Assembly: GCA_016841965.1 (NCBI GenBank)
Contig: JAEANN010000024.1
Location: 1 to 64,000 of the forward strand
Reading direction: 5' to 3'
DNA: 64,000 bases
DNA from: Candidatus Roseilinea mizusawaensis
Lineage (GTDB): Bacteria > Chloroflexota > Anaerolineae > J036 > Brachytrichaceae
The notes beneath the pieces were generated by a model. It saw nothing but the letters and a program-made list of their open reading frames with translations. It ran no database searches and had not been told where the DNA came from. Below, piece after piece: positions 1 to 7,736 of the stretch. Both the position numbers and the translations under genes were made by a program. Positions within the stretch are counted from its first letter, which is position 1; each line of letters starts with the position of its first letter.

Positions 1-142
1 TGAGTCAACAGTGGAGGCTTTACTCCGAAATAGTCCACCTGAGTCCGAGTACGGACGGCGGATTCGGCAGGGATTGAAAGCGTGGCCGGGCAACTGGCAG
101 GATGTGCGGATTGACATAGGCCCGGCATTGCGTTGAAAACAC

Positions 143-746
143 GTGAGGGCTGTAAACCGACTTGCTGTGAGTGAAGCCAAAGAAGCCGGCGTGACGCACC
201 TGAACGCGGTCAACGACCGCAGCGATCGACGGGCGTGGTATGACGCCAACGGGAACATGACGCAGCGGGTGGAGGTTAGCGGGAGCCAGCGCATCACGTA
301 CACGCAGGAGTGGGACGTGGAGAACAAGCTGGTGGCGATCACGAGCACGCTGGGGCAGGTGACGCGCTTCTACCGCGATGCCGACGGCAACCTGGTGAAG
401 AAGAGCGACGGGGCCGGCACGGTGATGATCGTCGGGACGCATTTCGAGCACATCACGGCGACGAACCAGAGCACGAGCTACTACGCGTTCGGCAGCCAAC
501 GTGTCGCTATGCGCACCAGTGGCGCGGTGTACTGGCTGCACGGCGATCATCTGGGCAGAGCGTCGCTCACCACGGATGTGAGTGGGCAGAAGGTGGCGCA
601 GTTGCGCTATCTGCCGTTTGGCGAGACGCGCTGGGTGTGGGGCGTGACGCCGACGGACCGGCGCTACACGGGGCAGCGCGAACTGCCGGCGATCGGGCTG
701 TACGACTACGCGGTCTGCGACCGCCGGTCTGCGACCGCACGCGCGC
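143..746 (+). pseudogene. RHS repeat protein, core fragment, frameshifted and lacking its 5' part
   Basis: The translated stretch carries RHS/YD-repeat hallmarks: YDANGNMTQR, FYRDADGNLVKK, then the core motif LHGDHLGRASLTTD followed by RYLPFGETRW and RRYTGQRELPAIGLYDY. RHS proteins are large secreted shells that enclose a variable C-terminal domain. Here only the last part of the shell is present. Recognisable RHS sequence begins abruptly near position 200, and positions 1-142 show no RHS pattern. After GLYDY (ending at 709) the frame is lost at a perfect 14-bp tandem duplication (711-738). The normal continuation MYWPAAGRF resumes in another frame at 747. The GTG at 143 has no clear ribosome-binding site, so this is probably a fragment rather than an expressed gene. 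Sequencing or assembly error at the duplication is the main alternative. Confidence 0.8.
711..738 (+). repeat. perfect 14-bp tandem duplication that breaks the RHS frame
   Basis: CGGTCTGCGACCGC occurs twice head to tail (711-724 and 725-738). Removing both copies (28 bp) joins GLYDY to D-A-R-MYWPAAGRF, which restores the usual RHS core end (YDYxARMYWPxxGRF). Removing a single copy does not restore the frame. This suggests an insertion followed by a duplication. Confidence 0.85.
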
Positions 747-1856
747 ATGTACTGGCCGGCGGCGGGAAGGTTTGTCAGCGCGGATACGGTGGTGCCGGGG
801 CCGGGGAATCCCCAGCAGTTCAATCGTTACGCCTATGTGGTCAACAATCCGTTGCGCCATACCGACCCCACCGGCCATTGTCTGGATGACTATTGCGGCA
901 TGCCCGGTGGGCCAGGCAGCCCTGCCAGAGCCACGGGCAACCGCAACGCTCAATACGCCTGTGTGCGCGGTTTTGGCTGCTTCGACACCAAACATTTGCG
1001 CAACTTCCCCAACCCCGGCGGACAACAGGGCTTGTGGGATCGATTCCAACGCGAGGCGGGTATGAGCAGACAATTCGCCCTGCCAATCGAATCATCGTTA
1101 GGCGGTGGCAGCGCGCTCAAGATCACCTATCGTGTTGCAGGCGGTTTGCCGCAGGGACAGTGGGCTGCTGTGGCGATGGGTATCTTCCTGGACTATGCCC
1201 GCGAGTATGAATCCGCGCAGTTCATCCGCTCAGGATTCGCCAACCAGGACATGCCCTCCAACTACGTCGGCATGCTGGCGGCGATAAACGGCATCAGCCC
1301 CGATGCCATTCTGATGACGCTGGCCGGCGCTGCCGGCCTGAATGCGTATATCCCGTTGCTGATCGTAGCCGTTCTGGCCCACGCGCAGGTTATCCACTTG
1401 CATCCGCCGTTTGATATGCTGTCCGAATGGTGGGTGATCGGTGTTTTGGTCGTTTTGCTGGCGATCGAGGTCGTGGTGGACAAAGTGCCCGGTGCTGATC
1501 ATGTGAATGATGTGATACAGACAATCGTTCGCCCGGCGGCCGGCGCGGTTCTCTTCGCTGCCAACAGCGGCATTGTCACCGACATCAGCCCTGTGCTGGC
1601 GATCATCGTTGGCTTGCTCACGGCCGGGGTTGTGCACGGCGGCAAGGTGGTAGCGAGGCCGGCCATCAATGTGTCAACCGCAGGCATTGGCGCGCCGGTC
1701 GTCAGTTTTGTGGAGGATGTTGTTTCAGTGGTAGGGTCGGTTTTGGCGGTGCTGGCGCCGGCGCTTTTCGTCCTGTTCGTTGCCGCGATTGGTTATTTGG
1801 TGTATCGGGCAGTCCGTCGCTTGAAACGCGCGCAGCGTCGAAATCAACCGGTATGA
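747..1856 (+). CDS. RHS core end and tail domain fused to a DUF4126 membrane protein
   Basis: The 369-residue reading frame starts with the RHS core end (MYWPAAGRFVSADTV, then NRYAYVVNNPLRHTDPTGH). It continues with a tail domain seen in RHS proteins of this phylum (GCFDTKHLRNF, GIFLDYAREYE, MPSNYVGMLAAINGIS). From about residue 180 it is a DUF4126 protein: AGLNAYIPLLIVAVLA, the acidic DKVPGADHVNDVIQ segment, RPAAGAVLFAA, several hydrophobic segments and a basic end. An internal ATG at 1273 would give a 194-residue product, a normal length for a free-standing DUF4126 protein. The native gene may therefore start there, with RHS sequence recombined in front of it. The stop codon overlaps the holB start (ATGA, 1853-1856), so translation is probably coupled. 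The function of DUF4126 is unknown. Confidence 0.75.
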   Translation: MYWPAAGRFVSADTVVPGPGNPQQFNRYAYVVNNPLRHTDPTGHCLDDYCGMPGGPGSPARATGNRNAQYACVRGFGCFDTKHLRNFPNPGGQQGLWDRFQREAGMSRQFALPIESSLGGGSALKITYRVAGGLPQGQWAAVAMGIFLDYAREYESAQFIRSGFANQDMPSNYVGMLAAINGISPDAILMTLAGAAGLNAYIPLLIVAVLAHAQVIHLHPPFDMLSEWWVIGVLVVLLAIEVVVDKVPGADHVNDVIQTIVRPAAGAVLFAANSGIVTDISPVLAIIVGLLTAGVVHGGKVVARPAINVSTAGIGAPVVSFVEDVVSVVGSVLAVLAPALFVLFVAAIGYLVYRAVRRLKRAQRRNQPV

Positions 1857-2839
1857 GCGCATGGAACCTGATCGGTCATGCCTGGGCGGTGCGCCGGTTG
1901 CAGCAATCCATCGAGACGAGCCAGGTAGCGCAGTCGCACCTGTTTGTCGGCCCCGAATGTGTGGGCAAAGCGACCCTGGCGCTGGCGTTCGCGCGCGCGC
2001 TCTTATCACGCGATGCGGGCGATCCGGCCCGCGCCGCCAGGTTGGTGGACCGGCTCAAACATCCTGATCTCTCCTGGGTTGAGCCGGAAGCCGGCGAATT
2101 CTCTATCAAGGTTGAGCAGGTACGTGCGCTGTTGCATAGTTTGACGCTGTCGCCGGTCGAAGCTCGTTTTCGTGTTGCCGTGATCAATGACGCCCACCTC
2201 GTCACCGATGGCGGCCAGAATGCGATCCTGAAAACGCTCGAAGAGCCGAACCCGACGGCCGTGATTGTGTTGGTGGCCCCACAACCGGGAGCGCTGTTGC
2301 CCACCATCGTGTCGCGCTGCCAGATGCTTAATCTGCGTCCTGTTCCGGCTGCCGAGATCGAGCAGGCGCTTGCGACGCGTGGCGCTGAAACTGGCAAAGC
2401 TCGCCTGTTGGCGCGTCTTGCACGTGGCCGGCCTGGATGGGCGCTGCGCGCGCTGGCCGATGACGATGTGCTTGCCGTGCGCGAACAACGACTGGCCGAT
2501 TTGCGCGCGCTGCTGACAGCGAACCGGACGAGTCGCTTTGCTTATGCCGAGACAATGAGCAAAGCCGGCCTGCAAGCGGCGCGCAATTTGCTTGATGAAT
2601 GGCTATGGTACTGGCGCGATGTCGCGCGCGCGGCCGGCGATCCTGCCGGTAACCTGCCGGCCGGCGCATTGCTGAATGTCGATTGCGCCGAGTCCATCAT
2701 CGAACTGGCGCAGCGCGTGTCGCTGGCCGGCGCGCAGCGTGCAACGCGGGCTATTGTGCGCGCCATCGCCGCGCTTGAACAGAATGCCAACCCGCGCCTC
2801 ACCTTTGACGTGTTGCTGCTTCAACTCCCTTTTGTGTGA
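1853..2839 (+). CDS. holB: DNA polymerase III delta' subunit
   Basis: This 328-residue protein matches the delta' subunit of the replicative clamp loader, an AAA+ protein that helps load the sliding clamp. Visible features are a P-loop-like GPECVGKATLALAFARALL near residues 32-50, the LKTLEEPNPTAVIVLVA segment typical of the DnaX/HolB family, and the arginine-finger-like SRCQ motif after TIV. The polar residues of the P loop (GKA rather than GKT/S) fit delta', which usually does not hydrolyse ATP. The start overlaps the stop of the upstream DUF4126 frame by 4 nt. A methyltransferase gene follows after 65 bp. Confidence 0.9.
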   Translation: MSAWNLIGHAWAVRRLQQSIETSQVAQSHLFVGPECVGKATLALAFARALLSRDAGDPARAARLVDRLKHPDLSWVEPEAGEFSIKVEQVRALLHSLTLSPVEARFRVAVINDAHLVTDGGQNAILKTLEEPNPTAVIVLVAPQPGALLPTIVSRCQMLNLRPVPAAEIEQALATRGAETGKARLLARLARGRPGWALRALADDDVLAVREQRLADLRALLTANRTSRFAYAETMSKAGLQAARNLLDEWLWYWRDVARAAGDPAGNLPAGALLNVDCAESIIELAQRVSLAGAQRATRAIVRAIAALEQNANPRLTFDVLLLQLPFV

Positions 2840-2904
2840 GCATCGGGACGCGATCCTGGGTGACTTTTTGAGACCTGCGCCAGGCGATCTACCGCGAGCC
2901 ATAC

Positions 2905-3663
2905 ATGACCCACCCGAACAACGCTGACCTCGAACTGGCCGCTTTGCGCGGCAATCCTTCTTTTGTGTGGCGCGCCGGCCAGGAGCGCCGGCTGGCGCTG
3001 TTGAATCGTGTCGCACCGCTGGCCGGCAAGCGTGTTTTAGTTGACGGCTGCGGCATCGGCATGTATGTGCGCGCCATTGCGCGCTACACCCCGCATGTGT
3101 GCGGTCTTGACATCGAATTTGATCGTGTGCGCGAAGGGCGCGCCGGTGGCCTGGATGGATTGCTGAACGCCGTGTGCGAGCGGCTGCCTTTTGCAGATGA
3201 ATCATTTGACGTGGTGTTCAGCCACGAGGTGCTCGAACACGTCAGCGACGATCGCGCCGCTTGTCATGAGATGGCCCGCGTGTTGCGGGCCGGCGGGCGG
3301 GCTGTGGTGTTTGTTCCCAACCGGCTGTATCCCTTTGAGACGCACGGCATCTATTGGCGGGGTCGCTATCACTTTGGCAATAAGCTGTTTGTCAATTGGT
3401 TACCCGATGTGGCGCGCAACAAATTGGCGCCGCATGCGCGCGCTTATACAGCGCATGGTTTGCTCGATCTGTTTGCCGGGGCCGGCTTGCGGTCTGTGTT
3501 GTTGACTCAGGTCTATCCGGGCTTTGACAATATCGTGGCGCGCTATGGCGCTGCTGGCCGCTTGTTGCGCCGGGTGATGCAGGCGTTGGAGGGGTCGCCC
3601 TTGCGAGTGTTTGGGTTGTCGCATCTGTTGGTGATGGAAAAGCCCCCTGCCGACAACAGGTGA
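2905..3663 (+). CDS. class I SAM-dependent methyltransferase
   Basis: A 252-residue methyltransferase of the Methyltransf_11 type. Motif I is VLVDGCGIGMYVRAIA (about residues 45-60). The acidic end of strand 2 is VCGLDIEFDRV, and the post-motif region is LPFADESFDVVFSHEVLEHV, followed by EMARVLRAGGRAVVFVPNR. The C-terminal half (PHARAYTAHGLLDLFAGAGL) resembles enzymes that methylate sugars or lipids, but the substrate cannot be read from the sequence. It follows holB on the same strand and faces a lipoprotein gene tail to tail with a 25-bp gap. Confidence 0.85.
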   Translation: MTHPNNADLELAALRGNPSFVWRAGQERRLALLNRVAPLAGKRVLVDGCGIGMYVRAIARYTPHVCGLDIEFDRVREGRAGGLDGLLNAVCERLPFADESFDVVFSHEVLEHVSDDRAACHEMARVLRAGGRAVVFVPNRLYPFETHGIYWRGRYHFGNKLFVNWLPDVARNKLAPHARAYTAHGLLDLFAGAGLRSVLLTQVYPGFDNIVARYGAAGRLLRRVMQALEGSPLRVFGLSHLLVMEKPPADNR

Positions 3664-3688
3664 AGGGGTTGCGGACACACCCTCCCGG

Positions 3689-5497
3689 CTATGGGGCCGG
3701 CGCGGGGGGCGGCGTAGGCGTGTCGATCTGCACGATCACGGGGGTGGGCGAGGGCAAAGGAGTGGGCGACGGAGCAATCAGTGCTGTGTCGCGCGTCGCT
3801 TCACCCGGCCACTGCTCCACGGTGGGCGGCGCGTCGTCGAACCAGCGGCGATAGATGGCGGCGAGCGTCCCATCGCTTGCCATTTCCTGCAATGTGAGGT
3901 TCACCAGGTCGCGCAGGGCAGAATCTTGTTCGGGCATTGCGATCGCGATGGGGGTTGCATTTAATCGGTCGACGAGCACAAGAATATCGCCCGACACGCG
4001 CGCCAGCGCCAGCAACGTGACGCGCTCGGCGGCCACGCCCTGAATCTGCCCCTCGCGCAGCGCGCCCAGGGCGGTCAGCAGATCAGGAAACGGCACGTCG
4101 AGAAAGTTCACCCCACGCGTTTGCTTGGCCGCCTCAAGCGCAGCCGCATCTGTCGTCTCTTGCACGAACCCGACGCGCGCCCCGTTTAACGATGTTAAAT
4201 CGGCGATGCCGGATGTGTTGATCACAGCCACGCTAAGCCCGCTGACATAGACAGGGATGCTGTGATCCATTGAGCGCTCAGCGGCTTGTGTTTGCGCAAC
4301 GTCGCCGATGGCAAGGTCTATGGTGTCGTTGTCAAAGGCGGTGGCAATCTGGCCGGCCGGCAGCGCGATGAACTGGGCAGCTTGCGCATTCTGGAACCAG
4401 CGCCGGCTCAACTCGCGGCTGAGATCCACCATGTAGCCGATGGGCTGGCCGTTGGCGTCGAGAGTGGCCAGCGGGTCAGACTGTGCGTTGAAGCCGATGC
4501 GTACGCTGTTGGCGGCGCGCACACGCTCGTACACGGCGCGCGGCGTGATGGTGTCGGGTAGTGCAGCCAGTTGCAAGTCGATCTGGCCGGGCAGCCCGGC
4601 TGCGGGTGGGGCCGGCTGGCCAAACCAGCGCTGATAGGCTTCGGCATAAAAGCCATCGTTGATCATCGCGCTTAAAGTGATGTTCACCAGATCGGCCCAA
4701 TCGGAATCGTTCTGAGGCAACATGATGGCGACAGGTTGTTGTTCCAGCACGGTCAACACGGCCAGTGCGCCATTCTGGGCGGCTGCTGTGCGCAGGCGTC
4801 GCCAGCGTCCAACTATGGCGTCTGTTTCGCCGTCGAGCAGCCCCTGAATGGCGCTGGCATAGGAGGGAGCAGATTGTAACGTGACGGTCATGTTGTTGGC
4901 GATCTGCATTCGACCGATCGCGGGAAGAGAGCTTGTGTCGATGTAGGTGAGCGTGCGCTGAGCCAGGCTTCGCACATCGGCGAATGCGCCTGAGCGGATC
5001 AGAACAGCCTCGCCATCTTGCAGGTAGCTCAGGCTGAAATCGGCGTATGTTTCCGCCGGCCGCGAATGCACCAAGCCGCCCAGGGCCAAATCGACTTCGC
5101 GGTTCTGGATGCGGCGCAGGGCTGAGTTAGAGGTGACCTGCACGAACTCCACGTTGCGCGGGCTGCCCAGCCAGCGGCGGGCCAGTTCACGGGCAATGTC
5201 CACATCCAGCCCGATCAGGTTGCCATCATCATCAACGCTGGCAAGCGGTGGCGCGTCGAAGCGAATGCCAACTCTCAGGGCGCTGCGCATCTTGACCAGC
5301 GCGGCGGTCGACAGGGTCGGGGGCGGTGGGGTTGGTGTGGGGCCATCGTCGACCGGAATGGGTGTGGCGGCAATGCGGGCAATTGTGTCGCCTAGGTTGA
5401 TCGACGGCAGCATCGAACAGCCTGAAGCCATCATCAGCAACAGCGCGCCTAGCAGGCAGGCGGCGCGCCGGCCATAGGAAAAGTTGAGGTGACCCAT
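3689..5497 (-). CDS. two-domain extracellular solute-binding lipoprotein (family 3)
   Basis: A 602-residue exported lipoprotein. The signal peptide ends in the lipobox MASGC, followed by a Thr-Pro linker (TPTPPPPT). Two family-3 solute-binding domains follow in tandem. Domain 1 contains LRVGIRFDAPPLASVDDDG and GLDVDIARELARRWLG. Domain 2 contains VRIGFNAQSDPLATLDANG and GYMVDLSRELSRRWF. Each ends with a similar YQRWF/YRRWF helix. Such proteins bind amino acids or other small polar solutes. No ABC permease or ATPase is adjacent, so it may be an orphan binding protein or sensor. The C-terminus is Pro/Thr-rich (TPTPPPAPAP). A TATACT hexamer lies 14 nt upstream of the ATG. Confidence 0.88.
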   Translation of the reverse strand: MGHLNFSYGRRAACLLGALLLMMASGCSMLPSINLGDTIARIAATPIPVDDGPTPTPPPPTLSTAALVKMRSALRVGIRFDAPPLASVDDDGNLIGLDVDIARELARRWLGSPRNVEFVQVTSNSALRRIQNREVDLALGGLVHSRPAETYADFSLSYLQDGEAVLIRSGAFADVRSLAQRTLTYIDTSSLPAIGRMQIANNMTVTLQSAPSYASAIQGLLDGETDAIVGRWRRLRTAAAQNGALAVLTVLEQQPVAIMLPQNDSDWADLVNITLSAMINDGFYAEAYQRWFGQPAPPAAGLPGQIDLQLAALPDTITPRAVYERVRAANSVRIGFNAQSDPLATLDANGQPIGYMVDLSRELSRRWFQNAQAAQFIALPAGQIATAFDNDTIDLAIGDVAQTQAAERSMDHSIPVYVSGLSVAVINTSGIADLTSLNGARVGFVQETTDAAALEAAKQTRGVNFLDVPFPDLLTALGALREGQIQGVAAERVTLLALARVSGDILVLVDRLNATPIAIAMPEQDSALRDLVNLTLQEMASDGTLAAIYRRWFDDAPPTVEQWPGEATRDTALIAPSPTPLPSPTPVIVQIDTPTPPPAPAP

Positions 5498-5511
5498 GCT
5501 ATCGACAGCCC

Positions 5512-5517
5512 AGTATA
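5512..5517 (-). promoter_or_regulatory. -10 element for the solute-binding lipoprotein gene
   Basis: Read on the minus strand this is TATACT, 14 nt before the ATG at 5497, which implies a leader of only about 7 nt. No good -35 hexamer is visible. It lies between two divergent starts. Confidence 0.5.
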
Positions 5518-5528
5518 CCGGCGCAGGC

Positions 5529-5534
5529 TAGAAT
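5529..5534 (+). promoter_or_regulatory. -10 element for the GNAT gene (leaderless type)
   Basis: TAGAAT ends 8 nt before the ATG at 5543, so a transcript starting at the usual distance would begin almost on the start codon. There is no ribosome-binding site in the gap. Confidence 0.45.
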
Positions 5535-5542
5535 CAGGCGCT

Positions 5543-6067
5543 ATGCGCCATACACCTGTAGATGTGCAGATTCAAAAAGCGGCAGCCGGCGACGCACAGG
5601 TGCTGGCCGGCCTTGTTTGCGCGTTGGCCGATTACGAGCAATTGCCTCGCCCCGAGCCGGCTGCGCTGGAGCGGCTGGCGCACGACGCTTTTGGGCCGGC
5701 GCCGCGTTTCGATGCGTGGCTGGCGCGCGCAGATGGGCGCGCGGCCGGCTATGCCATCAGTTTCTTCACCTATTCCACTTTTCTGGCTATGCCCACGCTG
5801 TATCTGGAGGATTTGTTCGTGTTGCCCGAATACCGCTCGCTGGGCATTGGCCGGCGATTGTTTCTCGCCTGTGCCCAGTACGGCTATCAACAAGGCTGTG
5901 GCCGGATGGAATGGCAGGTGTTGAACTGGAACACCCCCGCTATCGCCTTTTATCAGCGCATGGGCGCGCGCTCTATGCAGGAGTGGTTGCCCTTTCGCAT
6001 GACACGCGATCAGATAGGCGTGCTGATCGGCGATCTGCCTGATGAGGAGACGCTTATTCGCCGGTGA
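5543..6067 (+). CDS. GNAT N-acetyltransferase, diamine acetyltransferase-like
   Basis: A 174-residue GNAT-fold acetyltransferase. The segment TLYLEDLFVLPEYRSLGIG, with the acetyl-CoA loop (RSLGIGRRLF), and the downstream QVLNWNTPAIAFYQRMGA closely follow the spermidine/spermine (SAT1-like) branch. It therefore probably transfers acetyl from acetyl-CoA to a polyamine or a thialysine-like amine. An in-frame ATG at 5489 lies inside the divergent neighbour's start region and adds residues unrelated to the family, so 5543 is preferred. The 3' end overlaps the minus-strand VOC gene by 14 nt. Confidence 0.87.
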   Translation: MRHTPVDVQIQKAAAGDAQVLAGLVCALADYEQLPRPEPAALERLAHDAFGPAPRFDAWLARADGRAAGYAISFFTYSTFLAMPTLYLEDLFVLPEYRSLGIGRRLFLACAQYGYQQGCGRMEWQVLNWNTPAIAFYQRMGARSMQEWLPFRMTRDQIGVLIGDLPDEETLIRR

Positions 6068-6404
6068 TCTCGACAAACTGGCCGGACGTGAGTCGCAAAA
6101 TCGTCACACGCTGAGTCTGGGTAATATCTTCGCGGTCGATGTCTATAGTCAGGTGGTCGGCTTTAAGCGCCTCGGTCACCTGATCCAGGTTGTCTACGCT
6201 GATCCCGAACTGCACAGTGCCATCCAGTTCAGCATTGGCGTCGACTGCCCGCTGGAGCACGAGTTGCGCCCCTTCTGTTTGAAACACGACCACATTCTCG
6301 TCCTCGTAGGCGATTGGTATGCCCAGGATATTCGCGAATACCGATCGATTGGCCTCTAGGTCTTTTGACCAGAGGGCGACGTAACTGACCTGCGTTGTGT
6401 TCAT
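6054..6404 (-). CDS. VOC (glyoxalase/bleomycin resistance) superfamily protein
   Basis: A 116-residue single VOC domain built of two beta-alpha-beta modules: VSYVALWSKDLEANRSVFANILG at the N-terminus and VQFGISVDNLDQVTEALKA in the middle, ending in TSGQFVEITGE. The terminal glutamate of VEITGE sits where many VOC enzymes have a metal ligand. The first metal-binding His is not evident, so activity is uncertain. The start overlaps the stop of the upstream glycosyltransferase by 4 nt (ATGA), so the two are probably cotranscribed. Confidence 0.75.
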   Translation of the reverse strand: MNTTQVSYVALWSKDLEANRSVFANILGIPIAYEDENVVVFQTEGAQLVLQRAVDANAELDGTVQFGISVDNLDQVTEALKADHLTIDIDREDITQTQRVTILRLTSGQFVEITGE

Positions 6405-7684
6405 ACAAGTTCCTCATACACAGTGATGAGTTTGTCTACGATTTTGGCCCAACTGTAGTCCTCTGCCATGCAAGCGGCGCGGTGTCCCATAGTCCGCCGC
6501 TGGGCTTCATCCGATAGCAGGGTGTGCGCAGCCTTGGCCAGCGCCAGCGGATCTTTGGAGGGGACACGCAGTCCTGTGTGGTTGTGCCGCACCAGTTGAC
6601 TCAGTCCGCCGACATCTGATGCGATCACCGGCGTGCCGCAGGCCATTGCTTCCAGCGCCACCATGCCAAATGATTCGTAGTGCGACGGCATCACTAGACA
6701 GTCTGCCGCGGCGTAGTAGAACTGCAAGGTTTCCTGGTCGCGCGCCCCAAGGAATGTGATCAGCTCGTTCAGGCCGAGCGCGCTGCGCAAGGCATGCAGA
6801 CGCGCCATTTCTTCGTTGTCGCGCTGGCCCTGCTCGCTTGGATCCCCACCGATGACGATGACGCATAGGTCGTCGAAAGCAGGATCGGCTTGGGCTTTTA
6901 GCAAGGCGATGGCGCGGAAGAGTGTGTCGATACCCTTTAGCGGCTCGATCCGGCCGGCAAACAGGATAATGCGATGATGCTGCGGCACACCGATCACGGA
7001 TTTGGCGTAGGCTTTCTCGATCGGGTGAAACCGCGACAGATCGACGCCGGGTGGCACGATGCGGATGCGCGAAGGCTCGGCGCCATACAAGCGCACCAGT
7101 TGGCGCTCTTCGACGACGGTGTTGGCGGTAAGCCGGTCGGCTGCCGTGCACAGGTAGCGCTCGCCTTTTAGCCGCTCCTCGCCTTCCATTTCCTGCGGGC
7201 GTTGCGCGATCTCGTTCTTGAGTTTGGCCAGTGTGTGAAATGTCTGGACGAAGCGCGTGCCCCAACACGTGCGCAGCAAGTTGGCGACCAGCCCCGACAG
7301 CCAGTAGTGAGCATGAATGACGTCATAGCCCGATAGGGATGTGTTGACCGGGCGAGCGGAAATGAAGCCGCGCTTTTCCTCGCTGGCAAATTCGCACATC
7401 CATTCGGCGAACGCCGGCACGTATTGCGGCAAGCCCTGCTTGGGTACGGGCGCTTCGGGGCCGGCCGGCACATTGATCACCCGCGCGTTGCTTGCGATGC
7501 GCGGATCGATGCGCAGGGTATGCGCGCTCTGGCTGCGGGTGAAAATATCGACTTCGATGTTGCGGCGTGCCAATTCGCGGGCCGTCTCACGGACGAACAC
7601 GTTCATGCCGCCTGTGTCTTTTCCGCCCAGCGTGGCCAGCGGCGAGGTGTGAAAACTGATCAGAGCAATCCGGCGCAAGGGCAT
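6401..7684 (-). CDS. GT4 glycosyltransferase, MshA/sucrose-synthase-like
   Basis: A 427-residue retaining GT-B glycosyltransferase. The N-terminal ISFHTSPLATLGGKDTGGMN and VFVRETARELARRNIEVDIF match the family containing D-inositol-3-phosphate glycosyltransferase MshA and related enzymes. YDVIHAHYWLSG follows. The sugar-nucleotide site shows the E-x7-E motif in HYESFGMVALEAMACGTPVI near residues 330-350. The acceptor is unknown, because mycothiol is not expected in this group. The VOC gene follows with a 4-nt overlap. A TATACT hexamer lies 12 nt before the ATG. Confidence 0.88.
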   Translation of the reverse strand: MPLRRIALISFHTSPLATLGGKDTGGMNVFVRETARELARRNIEVDIFTRSQSAHTLRIDPRIASNARVINVPAGPEAPVPKQGLPQYVPAFAEWMCEFASEEKRGFISARPVNTSLSGYDVIHAHYWLSGLVANLLRTCWGTRFVQTFHTLAKLKNEIAQRPQEMEGEERLKGERYLCTAADRLTANTVVEERQLVRLYGAEPSRIRIVPPGVDLSRFHPIEKAYAKSVIGVPQHHRIILFAGRIEPLKGIDTLFRAIALLKAQADPAFDDLCVIVIGGDPSEQGQRDNEEMARLHALRSALGLNELITFLGARDQETLQFYYAAADCLVMPSHYESFGMVALEAMACGTPVIASDVGGLSQLVRHNHTGLRVPSKDPLALAKAAHTLLSDEAQRRTMGHRAACMAEDYSWAKIVDKLITVYEELV

Positions 7685-7696
7685 ATCGATTGAGCT

Positions 7697-7702
7697 AGTA
7701 TA
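7697..7702 (-). promoter_or_regulatory. -10 element for the GT4 gene (short leader)
   Basis: On the minus strand this reads TATACT, 12 nt before the ATG at 7684. The implied leader is about 5 nt. The -35 region is weak. Confidence 0.45.
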
Positions 7703-7736
7703 GTCCGAACTGCGCCGTTGAGAGGGGGCGACATGC

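Noticed and set aside
1-142. A possible gene or RHS start at the window edge
   Set aside because: No frame shows RHS or other family features; several stops in the RHS frame upstream of 143.
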